Shown here: positions 34,442 to 46,328 of the stretch, in pieces
Numbering within the stretch: the stretch's first letter is position 1
Layout: each line of letters opens with the position of its first letter
NCBI RefSeq assembly: GCF_000003195.3
Contig: NC_012870.2
Coordinates: 36,762,931-36,826,930 of the forward strand
From: Sorghum bicolor
Lineage: Eukaryota; Streptophyta; Magnoliopsida; Poales; Poaceae
DNA length: 64,000 nucleotides
Direction of reading: 5' to 3'
Made by a program: the position numbers and the translations under genes
The notes under the pieces: generated by a model
Told to the model about the DNA's origin: nothing
Databases searched by the model: none
The model's input: the letters and a program-made list of their open reading frames with translations, nothing else

Positions 34442-36274
34442 TCAATGCGAGGAAGAGGGTATTTTGTTCTTGATAGTCACCGCATTTAGGGGACGATAGT
34501 CCACACACATGCGCAACGATTGATCCTTCTTCTTCACAAAGATAGCCGGACAACCCCAAGGAGAAGAACTAGGATGAATAAGACCTTTCTTCAACAACTC
34601 ATTTAGTTGGGTCTTAAGCTCAGCTAATTCATTGGGTGGCATTCTATAAGGTCTTCTAGAGATAGGAGCGGTACCTGGAATCATTTCAATTTTGAACTCC
34701 ACATCCCGATCCGGAGGAAGCCCGGGTAAATCATCAGGGAATACATCTGGAAACTCACACACCACCGGGATATCCTGAATAGCCTTAGATGTAACTGCAT
34801 TCACAGTGCTACAGATTTGAATATCACGAGGGAGTTGCACTAGAAATGCCTCCTTGGTATTTGGGTCTTTCAACATCACTACACGAGTGGTGGTGTCGAT
34901 AAGAACTCCGTTACCACTCATCCACTTCATCCCTAGAATTACATCTATGCCCACACCGGGTAGAACAACCAAATCAGCAAGAAACTGACGGCCTCCTATT
35001 TCCATAGTTGCCCCCAAAACTACTTGATTGGTAGAAATATCATTCCCTGCAGCACTAATACAATAACTGCCCTTATCAAGTGTAATGGCCTTGATGCTAT
35101 GCTTAGACACAAATTCAGAACTCACAAAGGAATGTGATGCTCCAGAATCAAAAAGCACGAGTGCATCATATTGGTTAACCAGAAACTTACCAGCCGTGAC
35201 TACCTCACCAGCAAGGATTGCTTCCACAGTAGTATAGTGAACACGCCCCTGACGGACGTTCCCTTGGTTGCCCTTCTTTGGCGGGTAAGGACAGTTGCTC
35301 TGCCAATGCCCGGTCTGATTGCAGTTCCAGCACGGACGGTTGGCAGGCGGAGTCTTGGCATAGTTGGGACCCGTGTTGCCCCTAGGAAGAGCAATAGAGT
35401 ACACCTTGCGAAAACCCATCTTTGCCTGATTCTTCTTCACCGGAGGGCGGTACCGCTGGTTCGGCGTTGGAGCACGGAACGGTGGCTTAGCTGCCACTGG
35501 AGCCTTGGACTGAGATGACCCTGTCCCGGCCTCAAAAGCCCTCTTGCGAGTCTTGGTCGCAGTGTAAACAGTGTTATAGTTCTCTTGAGTGAGAGCATCA
35601 CTAACAAACTCATTGAAAGTTGCACACTTAGTGCGGCCCATAGTCTTCAGCAATTTGGGGCCCAAACCCCGCTTGAAACTAGCAATCTTTTTCGTCTCCG
35701 TGTTCACAAATTCAGGAGCATACCTAGACAAATGATTGAAAGCATGCAAATACTCCTTCAGAGTCTTGTTGCCCTGAGTTAACTGCATGAACTCAGTATG
35801 CTTCATCTCCATAACACCAGGAGGAATGAAATGCCCTTTAAAAGCATCACGGAAAAGATTCCAGTCAAGCACAGTGTCAGCTGGGAGAGCTTCCCGATAC
35901 TGATTCCACCAGATGCCTGCCGGTCCTTGCAATTGGTGAGCTGCATATTCTGCCTTCAAACCTTTAGTCAACCGAAGTAAGCGGAACTTTTGTTCCACCG
36001 TGTTCAGCCATTCTTCAGCTTGAAGAGGTTCTTCAGCTTCTCTGAAAGGTGGGGGCTTTGTGTCCATGAAGTCCTTGAAGCTACTATACTGGTTGGGAGC
36101 TGGCCCTTCCTGTGCATTACGACCACCCTGATTTGCCATCCGATTGATGGTCTCAGTGAGCATCCTCTGATTTTCCACCATCATTTGCATCAGCTCAGCT
36201 GGATTTGGTGGTGGGGGAGGAGGTGGTGGATTCATGTTTGCACGCTGTTCCGCACCTCGGGTGCCACGAGACAT
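34442..36274 (-). pseudogene. Chromovirus gag, protease and start of RT
   Basis: The best start is the ATG at 36272-36274 ([15 protein letters not shown]); the open frame extends further upstream without gag features. A proline run (about residues 16-23) precedes the gag domain ([34 protein letters not shown]). One CCHC knuckle ([14 protein letters not shown]) follows, then the protease with [12 protein letters not shown], then the RT N-terminus ([32 protein letters not shown]). The frame ends just after NKIPS at an A4 run, where the RT continues in the next frame, so a one-base indel has split the polyprotein. All domains are otherwise well preserved. Confidence 0.9.
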
Positions 36275-36635
36275 CTGTAAAGACACAGTCAGTGAGCATT
36301 GATGATGACAAGATTTGCCACAGAAGAACTTGTATTTATGCCTGAAAGTATTCGAGAGAATAGCTTTACAGAAAAGGCACAATAATTCAATTCCACAAAA
36401 CAACATCACCAATCCAACACATGACAGAGATATCCGCAATATGCACCACAACGGATAACAACGTCATAACATCACAAACATGTTAAGATTGCACATTGGG
36501 TCCACAAAGTTATTACACCATCATAGTACATGCCATGAGTCACGGTCAACGCTCCGGATTACAGCATGGTTACAAAAGCACCACGGCTGGCTGGCAAACT
36601 ACAAAAGATCCTCACATAACACTACCCACTACTCC

Positions 36636-37721
36636 CTACACTCCAGGCTCATCGTCCGAGTCGGCGTCGAAGATCGCCTCTCCATCCTCGTCGCTAACCG
36701 GCTCAAGCTCCTCGTCCTCCACGTCCTCGTGCAAAGGTGGTGCAGCCACTGCTGGTCCATCGACCTCCATACCATCATCATCGGCCACAATCACCTGAGG
36801 TCCTACCTCTGGATACACGGGTATAGGGCGAGGAATAGGGTGTAGCAAGTTGTTGAGACAGTGAATCTCCACAAGACCAGCCTCAATCTGATCCTGCAGA
36901 TAGTTCTCCCGCTCAAGCGACTGAACTCGGTGCATCTCCCATGCTCGGCGCCTGTTCTCCGACACGCGGAGTGCAGTATCCCTCTCACGGGTGAGCTGCA
37001 CCAAGCGCTCCTGAAGGGTCTCCCTCTCTCTAGCTAACTGACTCATCTGATCCTGCTTATGATCTCTCTCCCTAATGGCCTTCACCCACTGCTGCCTACG
37101 GTACTCCGCAATGTCCTCCCAGTCATTGCGGTCCTTCTGAGCTTGCTCCAGGAGTCAAGCTTGCTTGCGAAACTTGCGAGCACGCTTTTCAGCCTTCCGC
37201 TGCATCTCCTGGGCCCTGCGAACAGCCACCATCACCTGTGCATAGGTGCCCTCTCGCTGACTGATCAGCTTGAGCACAGCCATCATAGCACTCATAGCAG
37301 GACTAGAACTCTCAGCCCTCTCTCCCCTGCCTCGAACCAAAGCACAACCGTCAGCCTGTTTCCACTCTGCTGCTGCTGGGTCAGCACTGGGAATGGAAGC
37401 TGCTGGTCCTCCCGTCAGCTGATCACCACACCTCTGACAGATATCGAGCAGGATAGTCTGGGCTGCAACCTGAGCTGCCTCCCAGGGAGTCTGCCCATCT
37501 GAGCTACAAGTCCAGCCTGTCCATGCAGGCTTGTCCCCATGCGGAGGGACAACTCCCTGCACAGCAAACCACTGTATCCCCCCTGTGCTCTCCATCTCCC
37601 ACCAAGAATACTGAGGTGGCTCAGTATACCCAACAGTCCGTAACACTCTCCAGAGCAGGGTAGGAGTACCAAACTCGTGCAAGAAAGTGTCACTGGGACG
37701 GGGTGAAGCGGGTGCGTCCAT
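36636..37721 (-). pseudogene. Extra ORF upstream of gag: dsRBD-like N-terminus, coiled coil, acidic tail
   Basis: About 362 codons from the ATG at 37721, on the same strand as gag and between the 5' LTR and gag. One TGA (37155-37157) interrupts the frame, which otherwise stays open to the stop near 36636. The N-terminal part has the order of a double-stranded RNA-binding fold: a helix (LLWRVLRTVGY), PPQYSWWEM and IQWFAVQGVVPP strands, then GQTPWEAAQVAAQTILLDI as the last helix. It lacks the basic residues that contact RNA in typical members. The middle is a long Arg/Glu/Gln coiled coil, and the tail is acidic (EDVEDEELEPVSDEDGEAI). I do not recognise the family with certainty; accessory ORFs beside gag are known in some plant Ty3/gypsy groups. 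Confidence 0.6.
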
Positions 37722-38523
37722 CTGTGGAAAGGAATAGGAATACCATGGGTAAAAGAGAATTAGTTTAAGCAACATTTATTTATTTAAAAGGGACGAAATT
37801 GTAAGGGAAGGGGCAGACAGAATGTATGTATGAATGCGACATGATGCATGCACGAACCGTACGTCCTCACAAACTTAGAAAATTAATATTCTAACAGATA
37901 TACGGTGGCATACGTGCGTCTCTCGATACGATAACTATCGGTTTACACGTGCGCTGTTAGAGTACCTGTAGAAAACTTCATTTCAGCCCAACAGTTCCCA
38001 ATATCACTCAAGAAAGCAGTAAACTAAGTGCACATTGCTTGGACACGCCCAACATGCACAAACAATGACACCACAACTACCCGAGAAATTAAATACTCCC
38101 CAATTAAGTTTCTTTTGTGGTTCCATGGTTTCGACATGTAACCACTCTAGAAAACCACCGCGAACATTCCCCTAGACCGCCGTTTGGACGATCCTGCTCT
38201 CACAGCTCACACTTACCAGGGCGTAGGTGCGACGTTGCATAATTTAAATCTAGCGACACATGTGGCTAATTCACATATGAAGGCTACCTCCACCATTAGA
38301 CCACAGGGTAGCATAGTGCGGTCATCACACATCCATACCTGAGTATTGCCGGAGATGCATAAATAAACCCCCCCCAAGTCAGTACTTAAATAGCCACCTA
38401 GAGTCCTTATGTGGGCAAGGAGGATTAGACCACTGGCATAACTTAATTATTTTTTTTACACCATTTTATTTAAAAACTCTTTTGTTTTAAATACACAAAC
38501 GCTGCATTTATAATGCTGAACTT
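37722..38523 (-). other. Element C 5' leader, non-coding
   Basis: Between the primer site and the extra ORF, about 800 bases. No conserved coding sequence is seen; it presumably holds packaging signals. Confidence 0.6.
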
Positions 38524-38535
38524 GCTCCGATGCCA
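38524..38535 (-). promoter_or_regulatory. Primer-binding site of element C (diverged tRNA-Met type)
   Basis: TGGCATCGGAGC on the minus strand, two bases from the LTR end. It differs at two positions from the B primer site TGGTATCAGAGC. Confidence 0.65.
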
Positions 38536-38537
38536 GC

Positions 38538-41500
38538 TGTCACAGAACCGACCAAATTATAAGAGTTCAAGTGCAGAAACGATCGCCAAGCAATCAAGTT
38601 TCCAAACTCGAGCCCATATAATCCCGGTAGTCAATTAAAATCACGAAGGACTTCAAACCAACTTGCAACAAACCAAGTTCGTAATAGTTCAACATAAACA
38701 CAACGAATGTTACATAGTCATTCATTGCCGTCGAAGCGGCACCACATCGGAGTATTAAGTTATTACAACACTTGTTCGAAGTAGCGGAAGCAAAATAGTT
38801 ACACACACTTTCCAAAGTTCAGTTCATAAGTTTGAGTTACTGCCAGAGTCTACACCATCCTTCCAAAAGCATCAGAGGCGAGATTGTTAGAGAACCGTGC
38901 CCAACGGTTAGTCCTCATCCCCAGCGGGATGGAGACAGGTCTTGCAGAAGCCGTCATAAAAGATGTCATCTGCAACAGGTGGGAAATAAACCCTGAGTAC
39001 GAGAATGTACTCAGCTAGACTTACCCGTCTAGTAAAACATAAAAGACACCAAGGATCATGCAAAGCTTGATATAAAGTGGAGCCGGCTGACTCACCCTTT
39101 TGCCAAAAGCTTAACTTACGACTAAGTTAATTTGAGAGCATCATATTTATTCATCAGCCTACCACTAGATTAGCACCTGTACTACAACACATCACTTGAT
39201 TATTGCAAACAATAATAACCATATCAAATTCATCGTGTGTTCTTCTTGCTATCATCATTATCATGAACCAATTCATTAGTGAATGCTACGTTTGCCGCTG
39301 CTCTGTCAAGTTCTCACTATCCGGGAGAGACGGCGATTCGAATCGAATTCCTATCCAGCTGGAGGGTTATTCCTAGCACTCACCCAAGCATCCCCTGCCG
39401 GAGAGCCAACGGGTCACCTTTGGTACAACTCAGGAATCGCAGCTCCGATCAGCGCCGCACTCCCAGGGCTACCACTCTGCCAGGGAGGTCAGGAATTTTA
39501 ACTCACCTGCCTTTGGACTTACGCCAATGGTCCCCCGCACACCGCACTTCCTCCGGTAGTGCGCACTTTATACTTGCCGGTCTTCCGGCCTGAGTCATAC
39601 TACTCGGCTTCGCGGTCGGAACGAGTTATCCAGCCAACTAAGTGTCAGGCATGCGTTCAACATGACAAGAGGACGTACAACGATCGGTCCTTAGCTGCCA
39701 CAGACGGAGTTACTACAAACTTGCAAAACTCCGCCCGGCTTAAGTCAAATTAATCCGGTTCCATCCACGATAGCACATATAGACCATCGTGTTCCGACAT
39801 AACCCTATATCGCGCAGGTGACAGGATATCACCCGACTTCTACCGATTAGAGCATGGCTAAGCTGCTACTTGATCCTGACTCTACAACCAGGGTAGGATG
39901 AATTATCTGGACAAGGATGGAATAAAGTGCAGCAAAGGTTTTCATCCCAACTCCTAAACTTAATGCAGTAATAGATATAACATATTAAGTAAACTTTCGA
40001 AGATAAAGTAAACTTTCACGAACGACGCCGGCTCGTGATTCGGGCACTCAACTTCTTCTTCTGGCTCCTCGGGTCCGACTTGCTGGACCTCCACCTCCTG
40101 GTTGCCCTCCTGGCCTTCGGGATTCGCTTGCAGATCGAAGGAGGCTGTCGCGTCCGATGCACCTATTGCATGCCCGAACAATAAGAAGATGCACATGCTA
40201 AAGATGAATGCTTGATAGCACAAGTAACTTACTGGACACTCATTTACGGGGCAAAAGTTATAACAATCTCACACAAGTTAATAAGTTAACTTAGCCCAAA
40301 GCCTATCATGATACTAAAACAGCAAGCACACAAAACAAGTATACTCAGTAAATAAATCATAACTAATGATAGACAGGTCCAACAAATATAAGTAAAGACA
40401 TTCTGGAAAGCTTATGAAATTGTCTACAAATCATCTTTAAACATCACAGCATAATTCATATATTAAACCAGTCATTTAAACAAAGTTCCAGGTTCTGTCC
40501 CAGAAAAACAGAGAGCACCTATTTCTGGAACCTAACTTGGAACAGCCATAACTTTCAAACTACTGGACCAAATGATCCCAAATTTAAACCACAACTAGTT
40601 CAATAAGTTTACAACAACTTTGATTTAGATAAGTTTCCCAGAAAAGCAAGTTATCTTTAATCAAAAGTTAAATTATTCCCTTGCTGTCCAGACAGCTTTT
40701 AACCCCTTTAATTAATTAATTGATGACATGACCAAGACATAGACCATGCCAACCACATGGCTTATGAGCACAAGCAGATCACCAGGTTACCAGAACACCA
40801 AATGATAACCCTCAAATATTTACTTAACAAGCCATTTATTAATTAATTCTAGAAAAGGGCATAATTACAAGGTACTAGTCAGAGTGCTCAGAAAAATGTA
40901 CAAAAATTACAGAGGCACAAGTATAGCACCAAAGCATCACCATAAACATTTCAGAGCAATTGCACATGCCAAAATAAAGATATGTATTTAACATGTGCCA
41001 AGGCTCTTATTTCATAAATTCAGAAACATGACTTATATGGTACCAAACAACAGATTTCAGATTATTTTTATATGAGAAATACCATGAACATGTTTACTAC
41101 CAAAGTAGAGCACCAGCATAAGCACCAATTATTTTATATGATCTAATTAAGGAAACAAGCCACATTTCAACCATAAATTGCATATCAAAGCTGCAGTACA
41201 CCAAAAATCATGAAATATTTACCAAAGCACTCTAATACCATACAGAGACTACTACAAAATTTTCAGAGTAAACTAAGCAATATAACCAGAGATATGAATT
41301 TATCCATGAATAAAAAGATTAAATCCTTAATAAATATTTTCCCAGAAAACATGGTTCATTTTATATTTTTATTAAAAACTAGCCATCTCATGGAACAACA
41401 CAAAATTGGTTTCACAATTTTTGGATCTCAGAAACAGGAGATATGATTTTTGCAAAAACAGCTCAAACCCTAATTTAAACAAAGGAGAAAGAGAGACTGA

Positions 41501-42923
41501 CAGAGGGGACCCGCGAGTCAACGGACCCCACCTGCCAGAGACCCGAAAGCAGAGGCGCGACTTGACCGCCGGAGATCTCGTCGACGGCGAGGTCTCGGCG
41601 CTGGCCAAGGGCACCATCGTGCTCTCCACCGCATTCCGCATCGAGCGGTACCCAAAATCCTAACTCTACCGGACTCTAGGCACCTCGCCCTTGCGAATGG
41701 CGGCATGGCGATGGTGCGCGGCCGACCGCCGGCGTCTCTGGCCGGAGACAGAGCGGAAGAGGATGCGGACGAGCATCAGCATGACCTAGCGGAGCTTTTG
41801 GAACAAGAATGAGAAAGAATGGTGGGCTACAGAGCCCTGGCCACGACGCCGGTGGCCATGGCGGAACTCCGGCGAGGCAAGCTCGCGGCGGAGAAAGCAA
41901 TGCGGGCTCACCGAGGCTCGGCAGTCGCAGCCAACTTGACGACGGTGGAGTGGAGAGGCTTGCGGAGCACTGGACGGAGTTGCTTGACCGGAGACAAGGA
42001 GACACGCGCGCGCGAGCTCGCCGAAGCAACGGCGGCGACGCGGAGACGACGACGCACGCGAGAGAGAGGGAACCGGGAGTGGAATGGCGCTGTCCACGCG
42101 ACCGGGGGCGCCGTGGCGAGCTGAAGGACGCGTCGAGGACTGACGTGCGGGACCAACGGCGACGTACGGACGCCACGGGTCCAGACACGCGGCAACACCG
42201 GCGAGCTCCCCCTGTCTGACGGCGGCTCCATTCAGTTCCCAAACCGACTAAAACTCGATTTTGCCCGACGATTAACTCCTAAACCACTCGATGATTTTGC
42301 TGGCTAATTGCTCCATGCTGGAGAGCTACATGGGTACTCCAACATTGCTTACTAGATCAAGGCTTGATTCGGCCTAGAATTCAAACTGGAAGATGAACAA
42401 TACCCCCTCGAGCAAACTGCAGTGATTCCAGACTTTGAAAATTTTCTAAGTGTTGGAAACAGCCCCAAATCTGTCTTGTGGGTCACTTTTGAGCTATTTG
42501 TAATCATTTTCATGTGATGGCCATAAAACAACTTTTGTTCCTTATAAAATTTGCTACAACTTTGCTGTAGAAAGTTTTGACATGCAAACATTTTATGAAA
42601 CACTTTTTAAAAGCCTAAGCAAAATAGGTTTCTAGGGCCTATTTGCATAAGTATGACTTAAAGGCATATTTTGGAGAAGTGATCAACATGAACATTGTTC
42701 CCAAAGTCAAGTTAAGCATAGATAAACTAATACCAAGGCATTAAGCACAAACACAAACATGGTCCACTCAAACATAAGCATAGGAAGCCTATTTAAGCAA
42801 TTTAAACACATTTTTGCATAGAATGACATGGCTCAAGGTAGATGATGATCATGGATGCTTTGAATGGATGATGATGCTCATGCTATGCACATGATCAATG
42901 CACCATAATACTGGGGTGTTACA
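38538..42923 (-). repeat. C 5' LTR (complete, about 4.39 kb)
   Basis: TGTCACAGAACCG...GGGGTGTTACA on the plus strand. It contains the GC-rich block (about 41480-42250) found in the other LTR, and about 480 bases (40387-40872) missing from it. No gene is supported; overlapping ORFs on both strands reflect GC bias. Confidence 0.9.
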
Positions 42924-43020
42924 TTAGTGATGGCTTATTGATTATATATGTCCAAACAATCACTTTAGATGAGGCAGCCCAAAAAAGGGACAAAAGGAGC
43001 GTGACAGCAACAAAAACGTC

Positions 43021-43960
43021 GAGCTGAAATGACCACTGAACAAAGAGATGAGGCTAATAGGAAACAACGTGAGTACCGAGCAAGGAAGAAAGTCACTACC
43101 CAAAATATTACCACTTCCTATGAGTGCTTTAAAGCATGGCCTTTTTTGCTTCCACTTACAACAACTGTAATCATGAACACGGATTCATAAAAAATTAGTT
43201 GTTAAGGTGAGCAGCCATTGGGAAGTGGATGCTCAACCATTGTCCAGACACCAATTATAGGAAATAAGGAAAATGTCGATCCAGATGAGGCCATGGATTG
43301 GCTACACAGAAATGATAATTACGAAGGTTGACGTCAAAGCGAAAATACATTTATCGAACGTTATGTTTCTTCCTAAATTCACTCTATGTTTATTTAACCA
43401 CTACGAAAAGGTAAAAAGAATTAATATTAGATAAAAATTAATTGATTTTTTCCCTTCAGGTGGGTCATCCAGTAGGGAACAACTACTAAGGAGGAGGGAA
43501 ACATATAACAATATGGATGTACAGAAGAAGGATGAATTACTGAAACGGATGCGGGAGTACTCCAGTAAGCATAGATCACCGAGAATGTCTGGCCAACAAG
43601 AAACACAATTGTCTGCTATTACAGAGTCATCAAGTAAGAACGACAATCAAAAAAGGTTACCAAAATTTATGATATTCGGGTAAATTCTAAGATGTTGCTT
43701 TATTTACAGCTGTTAATTTGGGTGGACTGCGCTGCAACCATCTTTCTAAACAAAACAGTGAAGATGAATTTGATCAGGAGTTATTTGAACCTACGCATGC
43801 TGTTCAAGATGGGGACGAAGCTATGGTTAATGAGGGACATGGATTGCACGTGAACATTGATGATGATGATGATGATGGAATCATATGTCACCACACGCAA
43901 GGTACTATGACTTCATGTATAATTCTTTACTTCATGTATGATTATTTACATAAACCATAA
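43021..43960 (+). pseudogene. Helitron protein N-terminal exons
   Basis: Basic, Arg/Lys-rich pieces characteristic of the N-terminus of plant Helitron proteins: EQRDEANRKQREYRARKK near 43036-43095 and MDVQKKDELLKRMREYS near 43510-43565, then an acidic exon (about 43711-43900) with a run of Asp. Splice-like borders are visible (TTTACAG at about 43710, GGTACT near 43902). Upstream codons are in several frames, so the region is either multi-exon or decayed. Confidence 0.65.
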
Positions 43961-44002
43961 TATATAATTACAAAATTAAATATAAGTGCTAATGATGTTT
44001 CA

Positions 44003-46328
44003 CACACAGGTGATGATTACGAGTCATATCGCGTTCTGGTACAGGGTGCCCATGGTCATACTGTGACAAATGATCCATATGATTTCATCTACCAGAACCT
44101 GCTACAAAGACATAGGCTGAGCAAAGTCCCTGACTGCACTTACTGTGGTGCGATGAGGTTTCAGTATGAGCCACCTGGTTTTTGTTGTAGAAAAGGAAAA
44201 GTACAAACACATATATCAGAGGTTCCTGCAGAGCTGAAAAGGTTGTTCACAAGTCAAGTGGATCAAGATGCAAAATATTTCAGGAAACATATGCGTTATC
44301 TCAACTCACATTTCGCCTTCACAAGTCTAGTGTTTACCCTTGACCGCAGATACAACAGTCCACAAGGGACTGGTATTTATACATTTCGAGTTCATGGTGG
44401 TTTATACCATCGTCTAGACCACCTGGTGCCACGTGGCCATAGTGCTTGGCATCTGCAGCTCTACTTTTATGATACAGAAGATGAGGCCTTGTCACATAGA
44501 GTCAAAAGGTCCCCTGATCTTGATATCAAACTCATTCGGAATATCCTTGCAATTTTGCAGGATAACCCATATGTTCATATTTTTAGGAGGAATGGTGCTT
44601 TTCCAAACTTGGATGATTACCGGATTGAACTCAATACAAATATCACGCCTGACCAGAGAAGGTACAATGCCCCAATAGCATCCCAAGTTGCTGCTATCTG
44701 GATGGAAGGGAACGATCCATAGAGGAGTTTTGATAGGAGTGTTGTTGTATATGGCAAGACCGATCGTCGTCCGCAATATATCTGAGCATACCATGGTTGT
44801 TATGATCCATTAGCTTATCCTATATATAACCCACGAGGGGAAACAGGATGGAACAAGTTTATGCCGTATAGTGGGGATCCAATAACTCCAGCGTCTGCAA
44901 CCTTAACTTCTACTAATAATGTTAATTACATGGATGACGGGACAACCAATGGTTATCAAGGTATTATCTCCTAATAATATTATTTACTATTATAATACTG
45001 GTACTATTTGTTATAATATTATAACAATAACATGATCTAATCAATTATCTAACTTGCAGCTGAAAATATTAATGAAAATCAGGCGGAAGAAGGTGACAAT
45101 GACCTACAAGAAGATGACATGCTAAGTGGAGTTGCGGATGCAGCACAGTCCACAAGATATATAACTGCACAAGAATACTACTGCTTCAAATTGCAAGTTA
45201 GACGTGGACTTTTTAACATAATGTTATTTGGAGGACGTCTTCTCCAACAGTGGGCTGTGGATATGTATATAAAGGTTGAGTCTATGAGTCTAGATTGGTA
45301 CTCTAATCCTGAGAACCAAAAATTGATACGAGCAGAGCTATATCAGGTAACCACTCATATTATTTTGTTTATTTGTTTTTTGTTTACGAACTTTGCAATC
45401 TTATTACTACTATCTTCCGTAAAAATTATACATGTTTAAATATGACTCGTTGATGTTATCTCTACTGGAGAGACACAGGGTTCTAAGGTTGGCAAGAGAA
45501 TTGTGCTACCAAGATCATTCCCAGGATGTGATCGAGACATGCAACAAAGGTTCCTTAATGCTTATGGCCATTGTGCAGCGTTTTGGAAAGCCAGATTACT
45601 TCATCACCATGACATGCAATCCCTACTAGGAAGAGATAACAAGTAATCTCGAACCGGGACATGAACCACAAGATAGGCCAGAACTGGTTGCAAGAGTGTA
45701 TAGGGCAAAGTTGCGGGACCTAAAGGATTTACTGATCAAGAGAAAGTATTTTGGTGAAGTTGCAGCATATGTCCATGTTACTGAGTTCCAAAAGAGGGGG
45801 CTACCTCATGAGCATTTTCTGCTCATCATGAAGTCAAGGAGTAAGTTGACAGCCCTAGATGCATATGATCGAGTCATTTCAGCAGAGACACCAGATAAGG
45901 ACAAGTACCCAGAGTTGCATGATCTGGTTATCAACCATATGTTGCATGGACCATGTGGCGTGCTAAACAAAAAATGTGCATGCATGGTGGATGGAGAGTG
46001 TCACTTTCAGTACCCTCGACAATTCTGCGAGGCAACACAACAAGGGAAGGACTCATATCCAACCTATAGGAGAAGGGATGATGGACGTCGAGTCAGGATT
46101 AGGAGAGCAGAGTTAGATAACAGGTGGGTGGGGCCATACAACCCTGGTCTGCTCATGAGATACAATTGTCACATAAATGTTGAAGCATGCTCAAGCATTA
46201 AAGCAGTGATGTATCTTTTTAAGTACGTATATAAAGGTCATGACCAAGGATCATTCTCAGTAAATGCAGACCAAAATGATAGAGATAATGGTGTCATCAA
46301 TGAGATACAACAATATTTGGAGTGCTAG
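44003..46328 (+). pseudogene. Helitron Rep endonuclease domain (decayed)
   Basis: The Helitron-like N domain runs from about 44010 (CTYCGAMRF, DRRYNSPQGTGIYTFRVHG) with in-frame stops at 44720-44722 and 44783-44785. A later exon (45060-45345) has the GLFNIMLFGGRLLQQW block. Frameshifts near 45500-45560 precede GKPDYFITMTCNPY, which ends at a TAG (45627-45629) where Trp is normal. The HUH-type metal site reads GLPHEHFLLIM (about 45800-45830), with Glu between the histidines. The two-tyrosine motif MYLFKYVYKG (about 46208-46240) is intact. This enzyme nicks and joins DNA strands for rolling-circle transposition; this copy cannot make it whole. Confidence 0.85.

Larger units (their letters stand above)
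29218..42923 (-). mobile_element. Element C: Tekay/Del-like chromovirus with an extra upstream ORF
   Basis: Minus-strand Ty3/gypsy element. The 5' LTR is 38538-42923, the primer site 38524-38535, the extra ORF 36636-37721, gag-protease-RT start 34442-36274, RT to chromodomain 31909-34437, the polypurine tract 31867-31880, and part of the 3' LTR is 29218-31866. The rest of the 3' LTR lies left of the window beyond element B. A chromodomain at the integrase C-terminus and long LTRs place it in the Tekay/Del branch of chromoviruses (inferred). It interrupts the Helitron; its right flank at 42924 begins TTAGT. It is the only element here with a near-complete enzyme set. Confidence 0.9.

Noticed and set aside
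38594..39753. Several 60-100 codon ORFs in the C 5' LTR
   Set aside because: All are inside the LTR and show no conserved domain.
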